Shown one piece after another: positions 53,897 through 63,094 of a stretch of DNA of 64,000 nucleotides. This DNA comes from a bacterium. GTDB taxonomy: Bacteria > Planctomycetota > B15-G4. The stretch is from NCBI GenBank assembly GCA_030428785.1, contig JAUIEF010000003.1:26317-90316 (forward strand), written 5' to 3'. Position numbers and translations under genes: made by a program. Numbering within the stretch: the first letter of the stretch is position 1; the number at the start of each line of letters is the position of its first letter. The notes beneath the pieces were generated by a model. It was not told the origin of the DNA. It ran no database searches and worked only from the letters and a program-made list of their open reading frames with translations.

Positions 53897-56800
53897 TCAG
53901 GTGTCGTCGTCGCGGTCGTCCTCGTCCCCCGCCGGCTGGGCCGCGAGCCGGAGCCAGGCCTCCCGCAGCCCCGCGTCGTCGGGGAAGAGCGCGAGGCCCG
54001 CGCGGAGGGCGCGCCGCGCCTCCCCGACGTCGCCGATCCCGAGCTGGAGCTCGGCCATGCGGAGGCGCAGCGCGGGGCCGTCGGCCGGGGTGCCGAGGGC
54101 CGAGGCGAGCCCCGCGAGGGACTCCTTGACCGCGTACACCGCGCGCTGACGCTCGAAGGCCGCGGTCGCCTCGTCGGTCCGCCCGAGCGCGGTGAGCAGC
54201 CGGCCCTGCAGGTAGAGCGCCTCGTCGTGCGAGGGCCAGCGCTCGACGACGTCGGTCACCGTCTCGAGCGCCTCCGGCAGGCGGCCCTCGCGCTCGAGCA
54301 GGCGTGCGAGCGCGTACTCGGCCTTGAGGTAGCCGGGCGCGAGGCGCAGCGACTCGGTGAGCGCGGCGCGCGCGGCGGGCAGATCGCCCACGTCGAGGGC
54401 GACGAGGCCCAGCCCGTAGTGCGCCTTGTGCTTGGACGGGTCGGCGGCGGTGATGCGCGCGAAGACGTCGCGCGCCGCGTCGAAGTCGCCGAGCCTGCGG
54501 TGCGCGAAGCCGAGCGCGCTCGCGTTGGGCAGGTACTTCGGGTCGCGGGCGACGGCGGTCGAGAGGAGCTCGACGGCCTCGCCGTACTCCTGGAGGTCGG
54601 AGGCGGCCGAGCCCGCCACGAACGCGACGTCCGCGTGGACGGGCTCGCGCTCGAGGAGCGGACCGAGGAGGTCGTGCACGCGCTCCGGGAGGCCGGCGCG
54701 CATCGCGTCGAGCGCGGCGCGCAGGCGGTCGAGGTCCTCGCCGGCGAGCGGGGCGTCGAGCGCGGCGGTCGCCGGAGCGGACGGGGTGCGCGGGCTCGTC
54801 GACGCCGGGCCCGGGTCGGGCGCGCCGCCAGGCGTCCCCGTCGGGCTGCCCGACGTCGCCTCGCGGGAGCGCGCCTCCGCCGCGCGCCCGGTCGCGGCTC
54901 CCTGCGTGGACGTCGCGACCACGAGCGCGGTCCACGTCCCGGTCGTCGTGTCGAGCGCGAGCGCGCCGGGACCGTCGACGCGGCGCGTGAACGCGCGGCC
55001 GTCGGGGAGCGTCACCGCGAGCTCGCCCGGCCCGCGCCACGCGAAGACCGGTCGCGGGTCGCCGCAGGCCTGGAAGCCGGCGCTCACCCGCACGCGGCGC
55101 GCGCGCTCGCCCGACCCGTCCGTCCAACGCACGACGGCGCCCAGCGCGTCCGGGTCCCCGGGCGGGCCGTCGAGGCGCACGCGGAGCGTCGCGGTCGCGC
55201 GGCCCGCGCCGACGCCGCGCCAGACGATCGGCGGCCCGGAGCGCCGCGTGACGACGAGGTCCGGGAGGCCGTCGTCGTCGAGGTCGCCCGCGGCGAGCGC
55301 GCGGCTCACCGCCGGCGCGTCGCCCGGCCAGTCGACGAGGCGGAAGCCGTCGTCCCCGTCGTTGAGCCACAGGCGGTCGGGCTGCGCGTACGAGGTGTCC
55401 GTGCCGGGCGCGTCCGCCTGGCGGTACACGTGTCCGTTCGCGGTGACCACGTCGAGGTCGCCGTCGAGGTCCACGTCCACGAAGGCCGCGCCCCAGCCGA
55501 GCAGCGTGCGCGACGGCCCGCCGAGCCCCGACGGGTCCGCGTCGTCCTCGAAGCGTCCGTCGCCCGCGTTGCGGTAGAGCGCGTTGGGCTCCATGGAGAA
55601 GTTCGTGACGAGAAGGTCCTCGTCGAGGTCGCCGTCGAGGTCGCCCGCGGCGATGCCCATGCCCGCCTGCTCGCGGCCGCGCGACGAGAGCGCCGCGCCC
55701 GAGAACAGGCCGGACTCCTCCACCGCCCCCGCGCCGCGGCCGAGGAACAGGAAGTTCGGCGTCGAGTCGTTCGACACGTAGAGGTCCGCGTTGCCGTCGC
55801 CGTCGAAGTCGCCGTCGAGCACGCCGAGGCCGAAGCCCGGCTCGACGTCGAAGCCGGCGGACGCCGTCGCGTCCGTGAAGCGCCCGCCGTCGTTGCGGAA
55901 GTAGCGGTCGCCCTGGACGGGCAGCCCCTGCGGCCCGCACATGACGGGCATGCCCTTCCAGCGGCAGCGCCGTCCGTCGTGCCCGTCGCGCGGCGGGTCC
56001 GCCGGGTCGAAGGCCAGGTAGTTCACGACGTAGAGGTCCGCGTCGCCGTCGCGGTCGACGTCCGTGAAGACGGCGGAGGTGCTCCACTCGTCGGCGCGAC
56101 CCGCCGCGCCCGCGGCGTCCGGCGCGCGCTCGAAGCGCAGGTCGCCGCGGTTGAGGAGCAGCACGTTCTCGCCGAGGCAGGTGAGGTAGATGTCGCGGCG
56201 GCCGTCGGCGTCCACGTCCCCCACCGCGACGCCGTTGCAGTACGCGGCGACGTCCACGCCGCTGCCGGCCGTGACGTCGGTGAACTCCCAGTCGCCGTCG
56301 TTGCGGTAGAGCCGGTTCGTGCCGCCCACGACGGCGCCGGGCGCGGGGAAGGCGCCGGGGCTCACGAGGAGCACGTCGAGGTCGCCGTCGTCGTCGCCGT
56401 CGAAGAGCGCGACGCCGCCGCCGTTCACCTCGAGGATCGTGTCGGCGTCCTCGCCGCCGCAGACGATCGCGCCGAAGCCCGGGTCGACGCGCTCGAAGAA
56501 GCGGCGGCCCTCGCGGATCGTCGCGAACTCCGGCTGCTCGTCGAGGCGCACGCCGGCGCCCGCGGCCCGCGCCTCCACGACGAGCGCGTCGTAGCGGGCG
56601 AGCGCCTCGCGCGCGCGGTCCGCGTCGCCGGCGGCCCAGGCGGCGAGCGCGAGGAGCCCGTGGCCGTCGTCGTGGCGGGGTCGGTGGGCGACGAGCCGCT
56701 CGGCGGCGCCCAGGGCCTCCTCGGCGCGGCCGGCCCGCAGGAGGGCGAGCGCCGCGTACTGCCGGGCCGAGCGGTCGAGCGGCGTCGCCGCGAGGGCCTC

Positions 56801-58597
56801 CTGGAAGGCGGCGGCGGCCTCGTCCCAGGCGCCGACGTCGTACGCGAGCATGCCGTGCAGGCGGTGCGCGCCGGCGTGCGCGGGCTGCGCGCGCAGGGCG
56901 AGCCGGGCGGCGGTCTCCGCCGACGCGCGCTTCGCCGCGGCCTCCTCCGCGCGTCCCGCGTCCGCCGCCTCGAGCCCCGCGGCGCGGTCGAGCGACCCGA
57001 GCGACACGAGCACGTCCGGCGCGACCTTGCCCACGCCGCGCCCGATCCCGAGCGCCCGCTGCAGGTCCTCGTCCGCGGTGTCGATCGCGCCGCGGTCGAG
57101 CGCGACGAGCGCGCGGTTGTGGAGGCGCGTGACCCGGTGCGACGCGAGCTCGACCTCCGTGAGCGGCCCGAGCGGCCCCTCGGACGCGCGCGTGAGCAGC
57201 AGCCCGGCGAGCACCGCGACCGCCGCGGCGACCCGCGTCGACGTCCGCACCTCCCGCGCCGCGAGCGCCCGGAGCCCGGCGAGGAGCACGCCCGCGGACA
57301 CGAAGAGCGGCACGACGACGGGCATGCGGAAGCGCGACGAGATGTTGAAGAGCAGGAGCGTCGCCGCGTAGCCGGCGAGCGCGAGCACGAGCGCGGTGCG
57401 TCCGGCGCCCGCACCCTCGCGGCGTCGACGCCACGACCACGCGAGGAGCGCGCCGCCCAGCGCGAGCGGCAGGAGCGTGCCGTAGCGCACCGGCGTCCAC
57501 GCGAGCACGGCCGACGCCTCCTGCCCCAGCTCCCACGACGCGTTGTCCGGCGCCTCGTAGCGCGAGCAGAGCAGCCCGAGCTTGCGGAGCTCCACGAGCA
57601 GCCAGCGCCCCGGGTCCGCCGCGATGTCGTCGAGCGCGCGCCCCATCCAGTACGAGCTGATCTCGGCGGGTGTCACCTCGCGCCCGAGCGCCGCCTCGGT
57701 GCGCGCCGTCCAGTCCTCGATCTCGTGGAGCGGGACCTGGCGGTTGAGGTGCGTGTGCTCGACGAGGCCCGTCGAGTTGCCCGCGTGGTTGCACAGCCAG
57801 AAGGCCGTCCCGCCGGCGGCCGTCGAGAGCACGGGCCGCCCCGCGACGACGGAGTTGCGCGCCACGACGGGCGCGAGCGCGAGGGCGAGGCCGGCGAAGA
57901 GCGCGACGCAAGAGAGGAGCGCCGGAACCGGGCGGCGGGCCTTCAGCCCCGCGACGAGCAGCGCGAGCGCCGCGAGCGGCGTGAGCAGGTGGAGGTTGCC
58001 GCGGACGAGCCCGCCGAGCCCCAGCGCGAGGCCGCACCAGATCCACGGCGCGGCCCCGCCCCGCCGCGCCGCGCGGACGGCCGCGAGCACGGCCCACGGC
58101 AGGAAGACCAGCGAGAGCGTGACCTTGAGGAGGTGACCCTCGTAGAAGATCGACGGACCGTGGAGCGACGCGAGCAGGCCCGCCGCGACCCCCGCCGCCG
58201 GTCCGAAGAGCCGCTCGCCCACGCGCCATACGAGCGCGACGACGAGCAGCCCGAGCACGAGGTTGAGCCGCGTCCCCGCGCGCCGCGCCGCGGCGACGAC
58301 GTCGGGCGGCAGCTCGGACGCGCGCTCGACGTCCCAGGCCGGCAGGTCCGTGCCGACGCCCGCCGCCCGGTACGTGAGCCCGAGCACCCACGGGTAGAGC
58401 GGCGCCTGGAAGTACACGCCGTCGACGAGGTCGCGCCCCTGCGCGACGCGCAGCGCCTGGAGCATGTACGCCTCGCTGTCGACGAGCGGCGCGAAGGTGT
58501 CGGGCGCGTCCGCGAACTCGCCGTGCGCGACGAGCCGGACCACGAGGGCCACGAGGAGCACGCCGAGGAGGTGCGGCAGCCGCGCGCCGTCCTTCAC
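53897..58597 (-). CDS. 1566-aa multidomain membrane protein: GT-C-like glycosyltransferase region, TPRs, VCBS/FG-GAP and ASPIC/UnbV (CRTAC1-like) region, Pro/Ser/Thr linker, C-terminal TPRs
   Basis: One uninterrupted frame: DSEAYMLQALRVAQGRDLVDGVYFQAPLYPWVLGLTYRAAG with multiple TMs and ARNSVVAGRPVLSTAAGGTAFWLCNHAGNSTG; CRWKGMPVMCGPQGLPVQGDRYFRNDGGRFTDATASAGF; DVDLDGDLDVVTANGHVY; ASPIC-like LGAVVRWTDGSGERARRVRVSAGFQACGDPRPVFAW; TPR-like HKAHYGLGLVALDVGDLPAARAALTESLRLAPGYLKAEYALARLLEREG. Confidence 0.92.
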   Translation of the reverse strand: MKDGARLPHLLGVLLVALVVRLVAHGEFADAPDTFAPLVDSEAYMLQALRVAQGRDLVDGVYFQAPLYPWVLGLTYRAAGVGTDLPAWDVERASELPPDVVAAARRAGTRLNLVLGLLVVALVWRVGERLFGPAAGVAAGLLASLHGPSIFYEGHLLKVTLSLVFLPWAVLAAVRAARRGGAAPWIWCGLALGLGGLVRGNLHLLTPLAALALLVAGLKARRPVPALLSCVALFAGLALALAPVVARNSVVAGRPVLSTAAGGTAFWLCNHAGNSTGLVEHTHLNRQVPLHEIEDWTARTEAALGREVTPAEISSYWMGRALDDIAADPGRWLLVELRKLGLLCSRYEAPDNASWELGQEASAVLAWTPVRYGTLLPLALGGALLAWSWRRRREGAGAGRTALVLALAGYAATLLLFNISSRFRMPVVVPLFVSAGVLLAGLRALAAREVRTSTRVAAAVAVLAGLLLTRASEGPLGPLTEVELASHRVTRLHNRALVALDRGAIDTADEDLQRALGIGRGVGKVAPDVLVSLGSLDRAAGLEAADAGRAEEAAAKRASAETAARLALRAQPAHAGAHRLHGMLAYDVGAWDEAAAAFQEALAATPLDRSARQYAALALLRAGRAEEALGAAERLVAHRPRHDDGHGLLALAAWAAGDADRAREALARYDALVVEARAAGAGVRLDEQPEFATIREGRRFFERVDPGFGAIVCGGEDADTILEVNGGGVALFDGDDDGDLDVLLVSPGAFPAPGAVVGGTNRLYRNDGDWEFTDVTAGSGVDVAAYCNGVAVGDVDADGRRDIYLTCLGENVLLLNRGDLRFERAPDAAGAAGRADEWSTSAVFTDVDRDGDADLYVVNYLAFDPADPPRDGHDGRRCRWKGMPVMCGPQGLPVQGDRYFRNDGGRFTDATASAGFDVEPGFGLGVLDGDFDGDGNADLYVSNDSTPNFLFLGRGAGAVEESGLFSGAALSSRGREQAGMGIAAGDLDGDLDEDLLVTNFSMEPNALYRNAGDGRFEDDADPSGLGGPSRTLLGWGAAFVDVDLDGDLDVVTANGHVYRQADAPGTDTSYAQPDRLWLNDGDDGFRLVDWPGDAPAVSRALAAGDLDDDGLPDLVVTRRSGPPIVWRGVGAGRATATLRVRLDGPPGDPDALGAVVRWTDGSGERARRVRVSAGFQACGDPRPVFAWRGPGELAVTLPDGRAFTRRVDGPGALALDTTTGTWTALVVATSTQGAATGRAAEARSREATSGSPTGTPGGAPDPGPASTSPRTPSAPATAALDAPLAGEDLDRLRAALDAMRAGLPERVHDLLGPLLEREPVHADVAFVAGSAASDLQEYGEAVELLSTAVARDPKYLPNASALGFAHRRLGDFDAARDVFARITAADPSKHKAHYGLGLVALDVGDLPAARAALTESLRLAPGYLKAEYALARLLEREGRLPEALETVTDVVERWPSHDEALYLQGRLLTALGRTDEATAAFERQRAVYAVKESLAGLASALGTPADGPALRLRMAELQLGIGDVGEARRALRAGLALFPDDAGLREAWLRLAAQPAGDEDDRDDDT

Positions 58598-58607
58598 CCG
58601 TGCGCCC

Positions 58608-60050
58608 TCACTTGAGGGCGAGGTTGCGCAGCAGGGCCCACGCCTCGCGCGCCTGCATCCGCGCCTCCGCGACCGAGCGCAGGTGGCGCAGCCGGCGCCA
58701 GAGGTAGCGCGGCCGCAGGTAGAACGAGCGCACGGCGCGGCGGCGCCAGCGGCGGAGGTCGTCGGGAGAGAGCCCGCGCGTGGGCAGCGTCGGCTCGAAG
58801 CCCGACTGGTCCATGACGACGAGGTCCTCGTCGACGAGCCCCTCCTCGACCGCGCGCGCGCGGAGCTTCGTGCCGGCGCGCGGCACGGCGACGTTGAAGG
58901 ACGCGTAGTCCGCGGGCAGGGAGCACGCGAAGTCGATGGTCGCCTGGATGGTCTCCTCGGTCTCCTCGGGGAGGCCCAGGAGGAAGGTCGCGGCCGTGCG
59001 CAGGCCCTCCTCCTCGGCGAGCGCGAACGCGCTGCGCACGAGGTCGGGGCCGTAGCCCTTGCGGTGGTTCTCGAGGATCTCGGGCGACACGGACTCCACG
59101 CCCATGATGACCGTGTGGCAGCCGGCCGCGCGCATCTTGCGGGCGAGCTCGCGGTCGAGGACGTCGACGCGCGTGAACGTCCACCAGCCGAGGCCGAGGT
59201 CCTCCTCGATCATCGCGTCGAGGAGCGCGTCGAAGGGCGCGCGGGGCTGCCCGAAGCACTGGTCCTGGACGAAGAGCTCGCGGACGCCGAGGTCGCGGAG
59301 GCGGCGCAGCTCGTCCATGACGTTGGGCGCGGGGCGTACCGACGAGCCGAGCTCGCCCATGATGCAGAAGCTGCAGGTGTACGGGCAGCCGTAGCCGACG
59401 TAGATGCCGGCGATCGGGACGGCGCGCGCGAAGGCGTAGCGGTAGTCGTGCCCGAGGAAGAGGTCGTGCGCCGGCACGGGGATCGGCCGCGCGCCGCGCG
59501 TGCGCCGGAAGGCGCGGCCGTCGTCGTCGGCCAGCACGAGGGCGTCGCGCTCGACGGCCTCGCCCGCGAGGTGCCGCGCGAGCTCGTCGCTCGTGAAGTC
59601 GGTGAGCACGCCCGCGAGGAAGGGCGCGTCGGCGAGCGAGCGCACCGGGTCCTCCATGAAGAGGTCGCCGCTCGCGAACACGGGCGCGCCTGTCTGCGCC
59701 GCGACGTCGCGGAGGAACGGGCCGTCGGTGTCCCAGGCGACGGCGCCGGCGAGCGCGACGACGGCGTCGGGCGCGGCCTCGACGGCGCGACGCAGCGCGA
59801 CGGGCGCGGGCAGGCGGTCGACGGTCGCGTCGAGGAGCACGGGCTCGAGGCCGTGCTCGCGGAGCCAGCCGCCCTGCACCGCGAGGTCGAGCGGCGGGTG
59901 GAGGTAGTTCGCCTGGCTCGTCTTGCTGCAGTAGTAGTCGCGGATGACGACGTCCCGCGCCGGCGGCACGAGGAGCAGCACGCGGCGGCGAGCGGCGCCG
60001 ACGGCGGCCCCCCCGGCGGCGGGCGCGGCTCCCGGGCGACCCCCGCTCAC
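58608..60050 (-). CDS. Radical SAM protein with N-terminal B12-binding-like domain
   Basis: VLLLVPPARDVVIRDYYCSKTSQANYLHPPLDLAVQGGWL; YGCPYTCSFCIMGE; MGVESVSPEILENHRKGY; TFLLGLPEETEETIQATIDFA. Confidence 0.93.
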   Translation of the reverse strand: MSGGRPGAAPAAGGAAVGAARRRVLLLVPPARDVVIRDYYCSKTSQANYLHPPLDLAVQGGWLREHGLEPVLLDATVDRLPAPVALRRAVEAAPDAVVALAGAVAWDTDGPFLRDVAAQTGAPVFASGDLFMEDPVRSLADAPFLAGVLTDFTSDELARHLAGEAVERDALVLADDDGRAFRRTRGARPIPVPAHDLFLGHDYRYAFARAVPIAGIYVGYGCPYTCSFCIMGELGSSVRPAPNVMDELRRLRDLGVRELFVQDQCFGQPRAPFDALLDAMIEEDLGLGWWTFTRVDVLDRELARKMRAAGCHTVIMGVESVSPEILENHRKGYGPDLVRSAFALAEEEGLRTAATFLLGLPEETEETIQATIDFACSLPADYASFNVAVPRAGTKLRARAVEEGLVDEDLVVMDQSGFEPTLPTRGLSPDDLRRWRRRAVRSFYLRPRYLWRRLRHLRSVAEARMQAREAWALLRNLALK

Positions 60051-61294
60051 GGCGTCCACTCCGTGACGACGGGCCGCGGGGGAGCGAGCCCCACGCGCTC
60101 GCGGCAGAAACGCGCCGAGCGCGCGACGACGTCGTCGAGCTGGATCCTGCGCATGCACTCGTTCTGCCCGTGGCACATCGCGATCTTCGCGTTGTAGACG
60201 CTCAGGCAGGGCGAACACCAGTGCCCTTCGTAGAACACGAGGTGATCGTCGCCGCGCGGGCCGTAGAGCGTGGGCGTCTCCGGGCCGAAGAAGCTGACCG
60301 TCGGGACGCCGAGGGCCGCGGCGAGGTGCATGGGGCCGCTGTCGTTCGTCACGAGCAGCGCCGAGCGCTCGAGGAGCACCATGAGCTCGAGCAGCGACGT
60401 GCGCCCGCTCAGGTCGAGGCAGGTCGGCAGCGCGGCGGGCGCGACGCCGTCGAGCACGGACTGCACGACGGACGTCTCCGACGGCGCGCCGATGAACACG
60501 AAGCGGTCGACGGCCGCGACCTCGGCGGGGAAGCGCTCGACGAGGCGGGCGAAGCGCTCGCCGGGCCAGCGGCGCTCGACGCACAGGTCGGAGGCGTTCA
60601 CGTTCACGACGACGAGCGTGCCCTCCTCGGGCACGCCGAGCGTCACGAGGCGCTGCGCGGCGGCCGCGCGCTCGTCGGGCGTCGCGCGGGGCGGCGACGG
60701 GCGCGGCGCCGCGGGCGGCTCGACGCCCAGCGGGCGCAGGAGCGCGAGCACGGCGTCCGCGTACGGCAACGTCGGGTTGAAGTACACGGGGTCCGTGAGC
60801 AACGAGCCGCGCCACCGCGCGCGCACGAAGAAGCCGAGGCGCCGGCGCGCGCCGCTGCCCCAGCTCACGAGGTTGCTCAGGCGCGAGTAGAACTCGAGGT
60901 CGACGGCCAGGTCGAAGCGCTCGCGGCGCAGCGCGAGCAGCAGGCGCGGCACGGAGGCGAGCAGCCGCAGGATGCCGGACTTCGGCACAACGACGATGTC
61001 GTCCACCCAGTCGAGCCGGCGCACGAGCTCGCCGTTCGACTCGAGCGTGAGGAAGGTGATGCGCGCGTCGGGGTGCGCCGCGGCGAGCCGGCGGAGGAGC
61101 GGCGTCGCGAGCAGGATGCTCCCCATGCCGAGGAACTTCACGACGAGGATCCGCCGGACGGGGCCGTCCTCGGGGCGGCGCCCGGGGAGCCGTCGCCGCG
61201 CGAGGAGCCGCCGCGGCAGGCCCAGGGCGAACGCGACGAGGCACAGCGGCAGCCCCAGGACCGCGTCGAGCCGGATCATCGTGCGCGTCCTCAT
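60047..61294 (-). CDS. Glycosyltransferase family 9 (heptosyltransferase-like) with C-terminal Cys cluster
   Basis: RILVVKFLGMGSILLATPLLRRLAAAHPDARITFLT; LLVTNDSGPMHLAAALGVPTVSFFGPETPTLYGP; HWCSPCLSVYNAKIAMCHGQNECM. Confidence 0.93.
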   Translation of the reverse strand: MRTRTMIRLDAVLGLPLCLVAFALGLPRRLLARRRLPGRRPEDGPVRRILVVKFLGMGSILLATPLLRRLAAAHPDARITFLTLESNGELVRRLDWVDDIVVVPKSGILRLLASVPRLLLALRRERFDLAVDLEFYSRLSNLVSWGSGARRRLGFFVRARWRGSLLTDPVYFNPTLPYADAVLALLRPLGVEPPAAPRPSPPRATPDERAAAAQRLVTLGVPEEGTLVVVNVNASDLCVERRWPGERFARLVERFPAEVAAVDRFVFIGAPSETSVVQSVLDGVAPAALPTCLDLSGRTSLLELMVLLERSALLVTNDSGPMHLAAALGVPTVSFFGPETPTLYGPRGDDHLVFYEGHWCSPCLSVYNAKIAMCHGQNECMRRIQLDDVVARSARFCRERVGLAPPRPVVTEWTP

Positions 61295-61319
61295 GGCCGG
61301 TCGGACCGGGCGGGGCGCC

Positions 61320-62825
61320 CTACGAGGTCCGGCACTCCCCCACGGCCGGGCCGTCGCCGGTGCCGGTCCCCGTGCCCTGCACGAGCAGCCGTCCGAGCCC
61401 GAACGTCCCGCGGAACAGCGCGCTCGCCTTGCGCGGGACGATGAGGTGCGGCAGGAACGACAGGAGGACCCGCGGCCGCGTGTAGAAGCGCAGCATGATG
61501 CGTCGGTACGCGCGCTCGAGGTCCTTCCGCGTGAGGCCGTGCGGGATGTACGCGATGTTGTAGAAGTTCAGCCGCGTCCAGTCCGCGACGATCTCGCCGC
61601 CGTCCGTGATGAGGTCGTCGGTGATGTCCGTGTTGGGGAACGGCGTGAAGTAGGTGAGGCGCAGCGTGTCGATGGGCACGTGCTTCAGGAACTCCTCGGT
61701 CTCGCGCAGCGTCTCGTGCGTCTCGCCGGGGAACCCGATGATGATGTACGCGTTGCTCTTGATGCCGGCGGCGGCCGTGAGCTCGAGGGCGCGCGCCTGC
61801 ATGTTCGGCGTCGCGGCCTTCTTGATGCGCTTGAGGATCTCCCAGCTGCCGCTCTCGACGCCGTAGGAGATCTGCCAGCAGCCGGCGCGCTTCATGAGCG
61901 CGAGGATCTCCTCGTCGATCTCGCTCGTGCGGGCGTTGATGCTCCACTCGAGGTCGTACCCGCGCTCGATGAGCCCCTCGCAGACCTGCTCGAAGTCGCT
62001 CCGCAGCGTCATGAGCGAGTCGTCGGTGAAGAAGAGCGACTTGATGCCGTAGTCCTTCACGAGCCGGTCGATGTTCTCGAGGATGCGCGGCACGGGGAGC
62101 GCGCGGATCGAGCGACCGAAGGTCTGGTTGTCGCAGAACGTGCAGCGGTAGCGGCAGCCGCGCGAGACGATGAGGTCGCTGAACGGCGTCTTGTTGAGGT
62201 AGGTCGCCGCGGCGTGGTAGCGGTTCGGGAAGTCGTCGAGCAGGTCCCAGGCGAGCGACGGGAGCGTCGTGAGGTCGACCTCCTCGGTCGAGGGCGGGTT
62301 GGCCCGCACGCTGCCGTCGTCGAGGCGCACGACGAGGCCGGCGACGTCGCGCGGGTCCTCGCCGCGGTCGAGGTGCCCCAGCGTCGCGACGAGCGCGGCC
62401 TCGCCCTCGCCGGCGCACGCGAGGTCGAAGACCGGCAGGCGCTCGAGCGTCTCCGCCGGGAGCGCCGTGAGGTGCGGCCCCCCCGCCATGACGAGCAGGT
62501 CCGGCCGGGCCTCCTTGAGGAAGCCGGCGACGCGGGCCGCCTTGGCGATGCTCATGGTCGTCGCGGTGAAGCCCACGACGGACGGGTCCGTCGCGAGCAC
62601 GGCGTCGGCGCACTCCTTGAGACCCAGCGCGAGCGCCGGTCCGTCGACGATGCTCACCTCCCAGCCGGCCTCGCGCGCGACGGCGCCCAGGTACAGGAAG
62701 GCGTGCGGCGGGAGCGAGTTGCCCGCGGACGCCATGGGCCCGTAGCGGTCCTCGGCCGTGACCGGCGGGACGACGAAGGTGATCCGACGTGCCGACGCGG
62801 GGACAGCGGGTCGCGGGAAGCTCAT
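61320..62825 (-). CDS. Radical SAM protein with N-terminal B12-binding-like domain
   Basis: PPHAFLYLGAVAREAGWEVSIVDGPALALGL...VVGFTATTMSIAKAARVAGFLKEARPDLLVMAGGPHLTALP; SRGCRYRCTFCDNQTFG; SYGVESGSWEILKRIKK; IIGFPGETHETLRETEEFL. Confidence 0.94.
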   Translation of the reverse strand: MSFPRPAVPASARRITFVVPPVTAEDRYGPMASAGNSLPPHAFLYLGAVAREAGWEVSIVDGPALALGLKECADAVLATDPSVVGFTATTMSIAKAARVAGFLKEARPDLLVMAGGPHLTALPAETLERLPVFDLACAGEGEAALVATLGHLDRGEDPRDVAGLVVRLDDGSVRANPPSTEEVDLTTLPSLAWDLLDDFPNRYHAAATYLNKTPFSDLIVSRGCRYRCTFCDNQTFGRSIRALPVPRILENIDRLVKDYGIKSLFFTDDSLMTLRSDFEQVCEGLIERGYDLEWSINARTSEIDEEILALMKRAGCWQISYGVESGSWEILKRIKKAATPNMQARALELTAAAGIKSNAYIIIGFPGETHETLRETEEFLKHVPIDTLRLTYFTPFPNTDITDDLITDGGEIVADWTRLNFYNIAYIPHGLTRKDLERAYRRIMLRFYTRPRVLLSFLPHLIVPRKASALFRGTFGLGRLLVQGTGTGTGDGPAVGECRTS

Positions 62826-63018
62826 GGAGGCGGGACGTCTCGGAGGTGGGCGAGGGCCCGCGGCCGCGTCCCGGAGGAACGCCGCCGACGGCGGGTCGGC
62901 CCCGGCCGGAGGGGCGCTTCATTATGACCGCTGATCGTCGCCGGTGCAGGTCCCGCGCCGACGAATCCCCGTCGGCGGGTCGTCGGCGGGAGCCGATCGC
63001 GGGGTCCGGAAAGCGGAG

Positions 63019-63077
63019 CCGCCGCGCGCGTCCCGGTCGGGTCGCGCGCGGCGGCGGGGTGCGGGGCCGGAGCCCCG
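63019..63077 (-). terminator. Tandem GC hairpins downstream of the VCBS-repeat gene
   Basis: CCGCCGCGCGCG/CGCGCGCGGCGG (63019-63030/63043-63054) and CGGGGC-CGGA-GCCCCG (63062-63077). Confidence 0.6.
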
Positions 63078-63094
63078 AGCGGCGAGCGCCCGGA

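Noticed and set aside
55200-56480. Dense GAC/GTC-rich repeats resembling a tandem array or CRISPR
   Set aside because: They encode DxDxDG loops of VCBS repeats; no direct repeats with uniform spacers.
52245-58391. 2048-aa minus-strand ORF
   Set aside because: Shifted frame of pyk and the 1566-aa gene. It is Arg/Ala/Gly-rich with no motifs, while the overlapping frames carry clear domains.
54227-58615. 1462-aa plus-strand ORF
   Set aside because: Antisense to the 1566-aa protein. E/R/V/A repeats are the complement of its codons.
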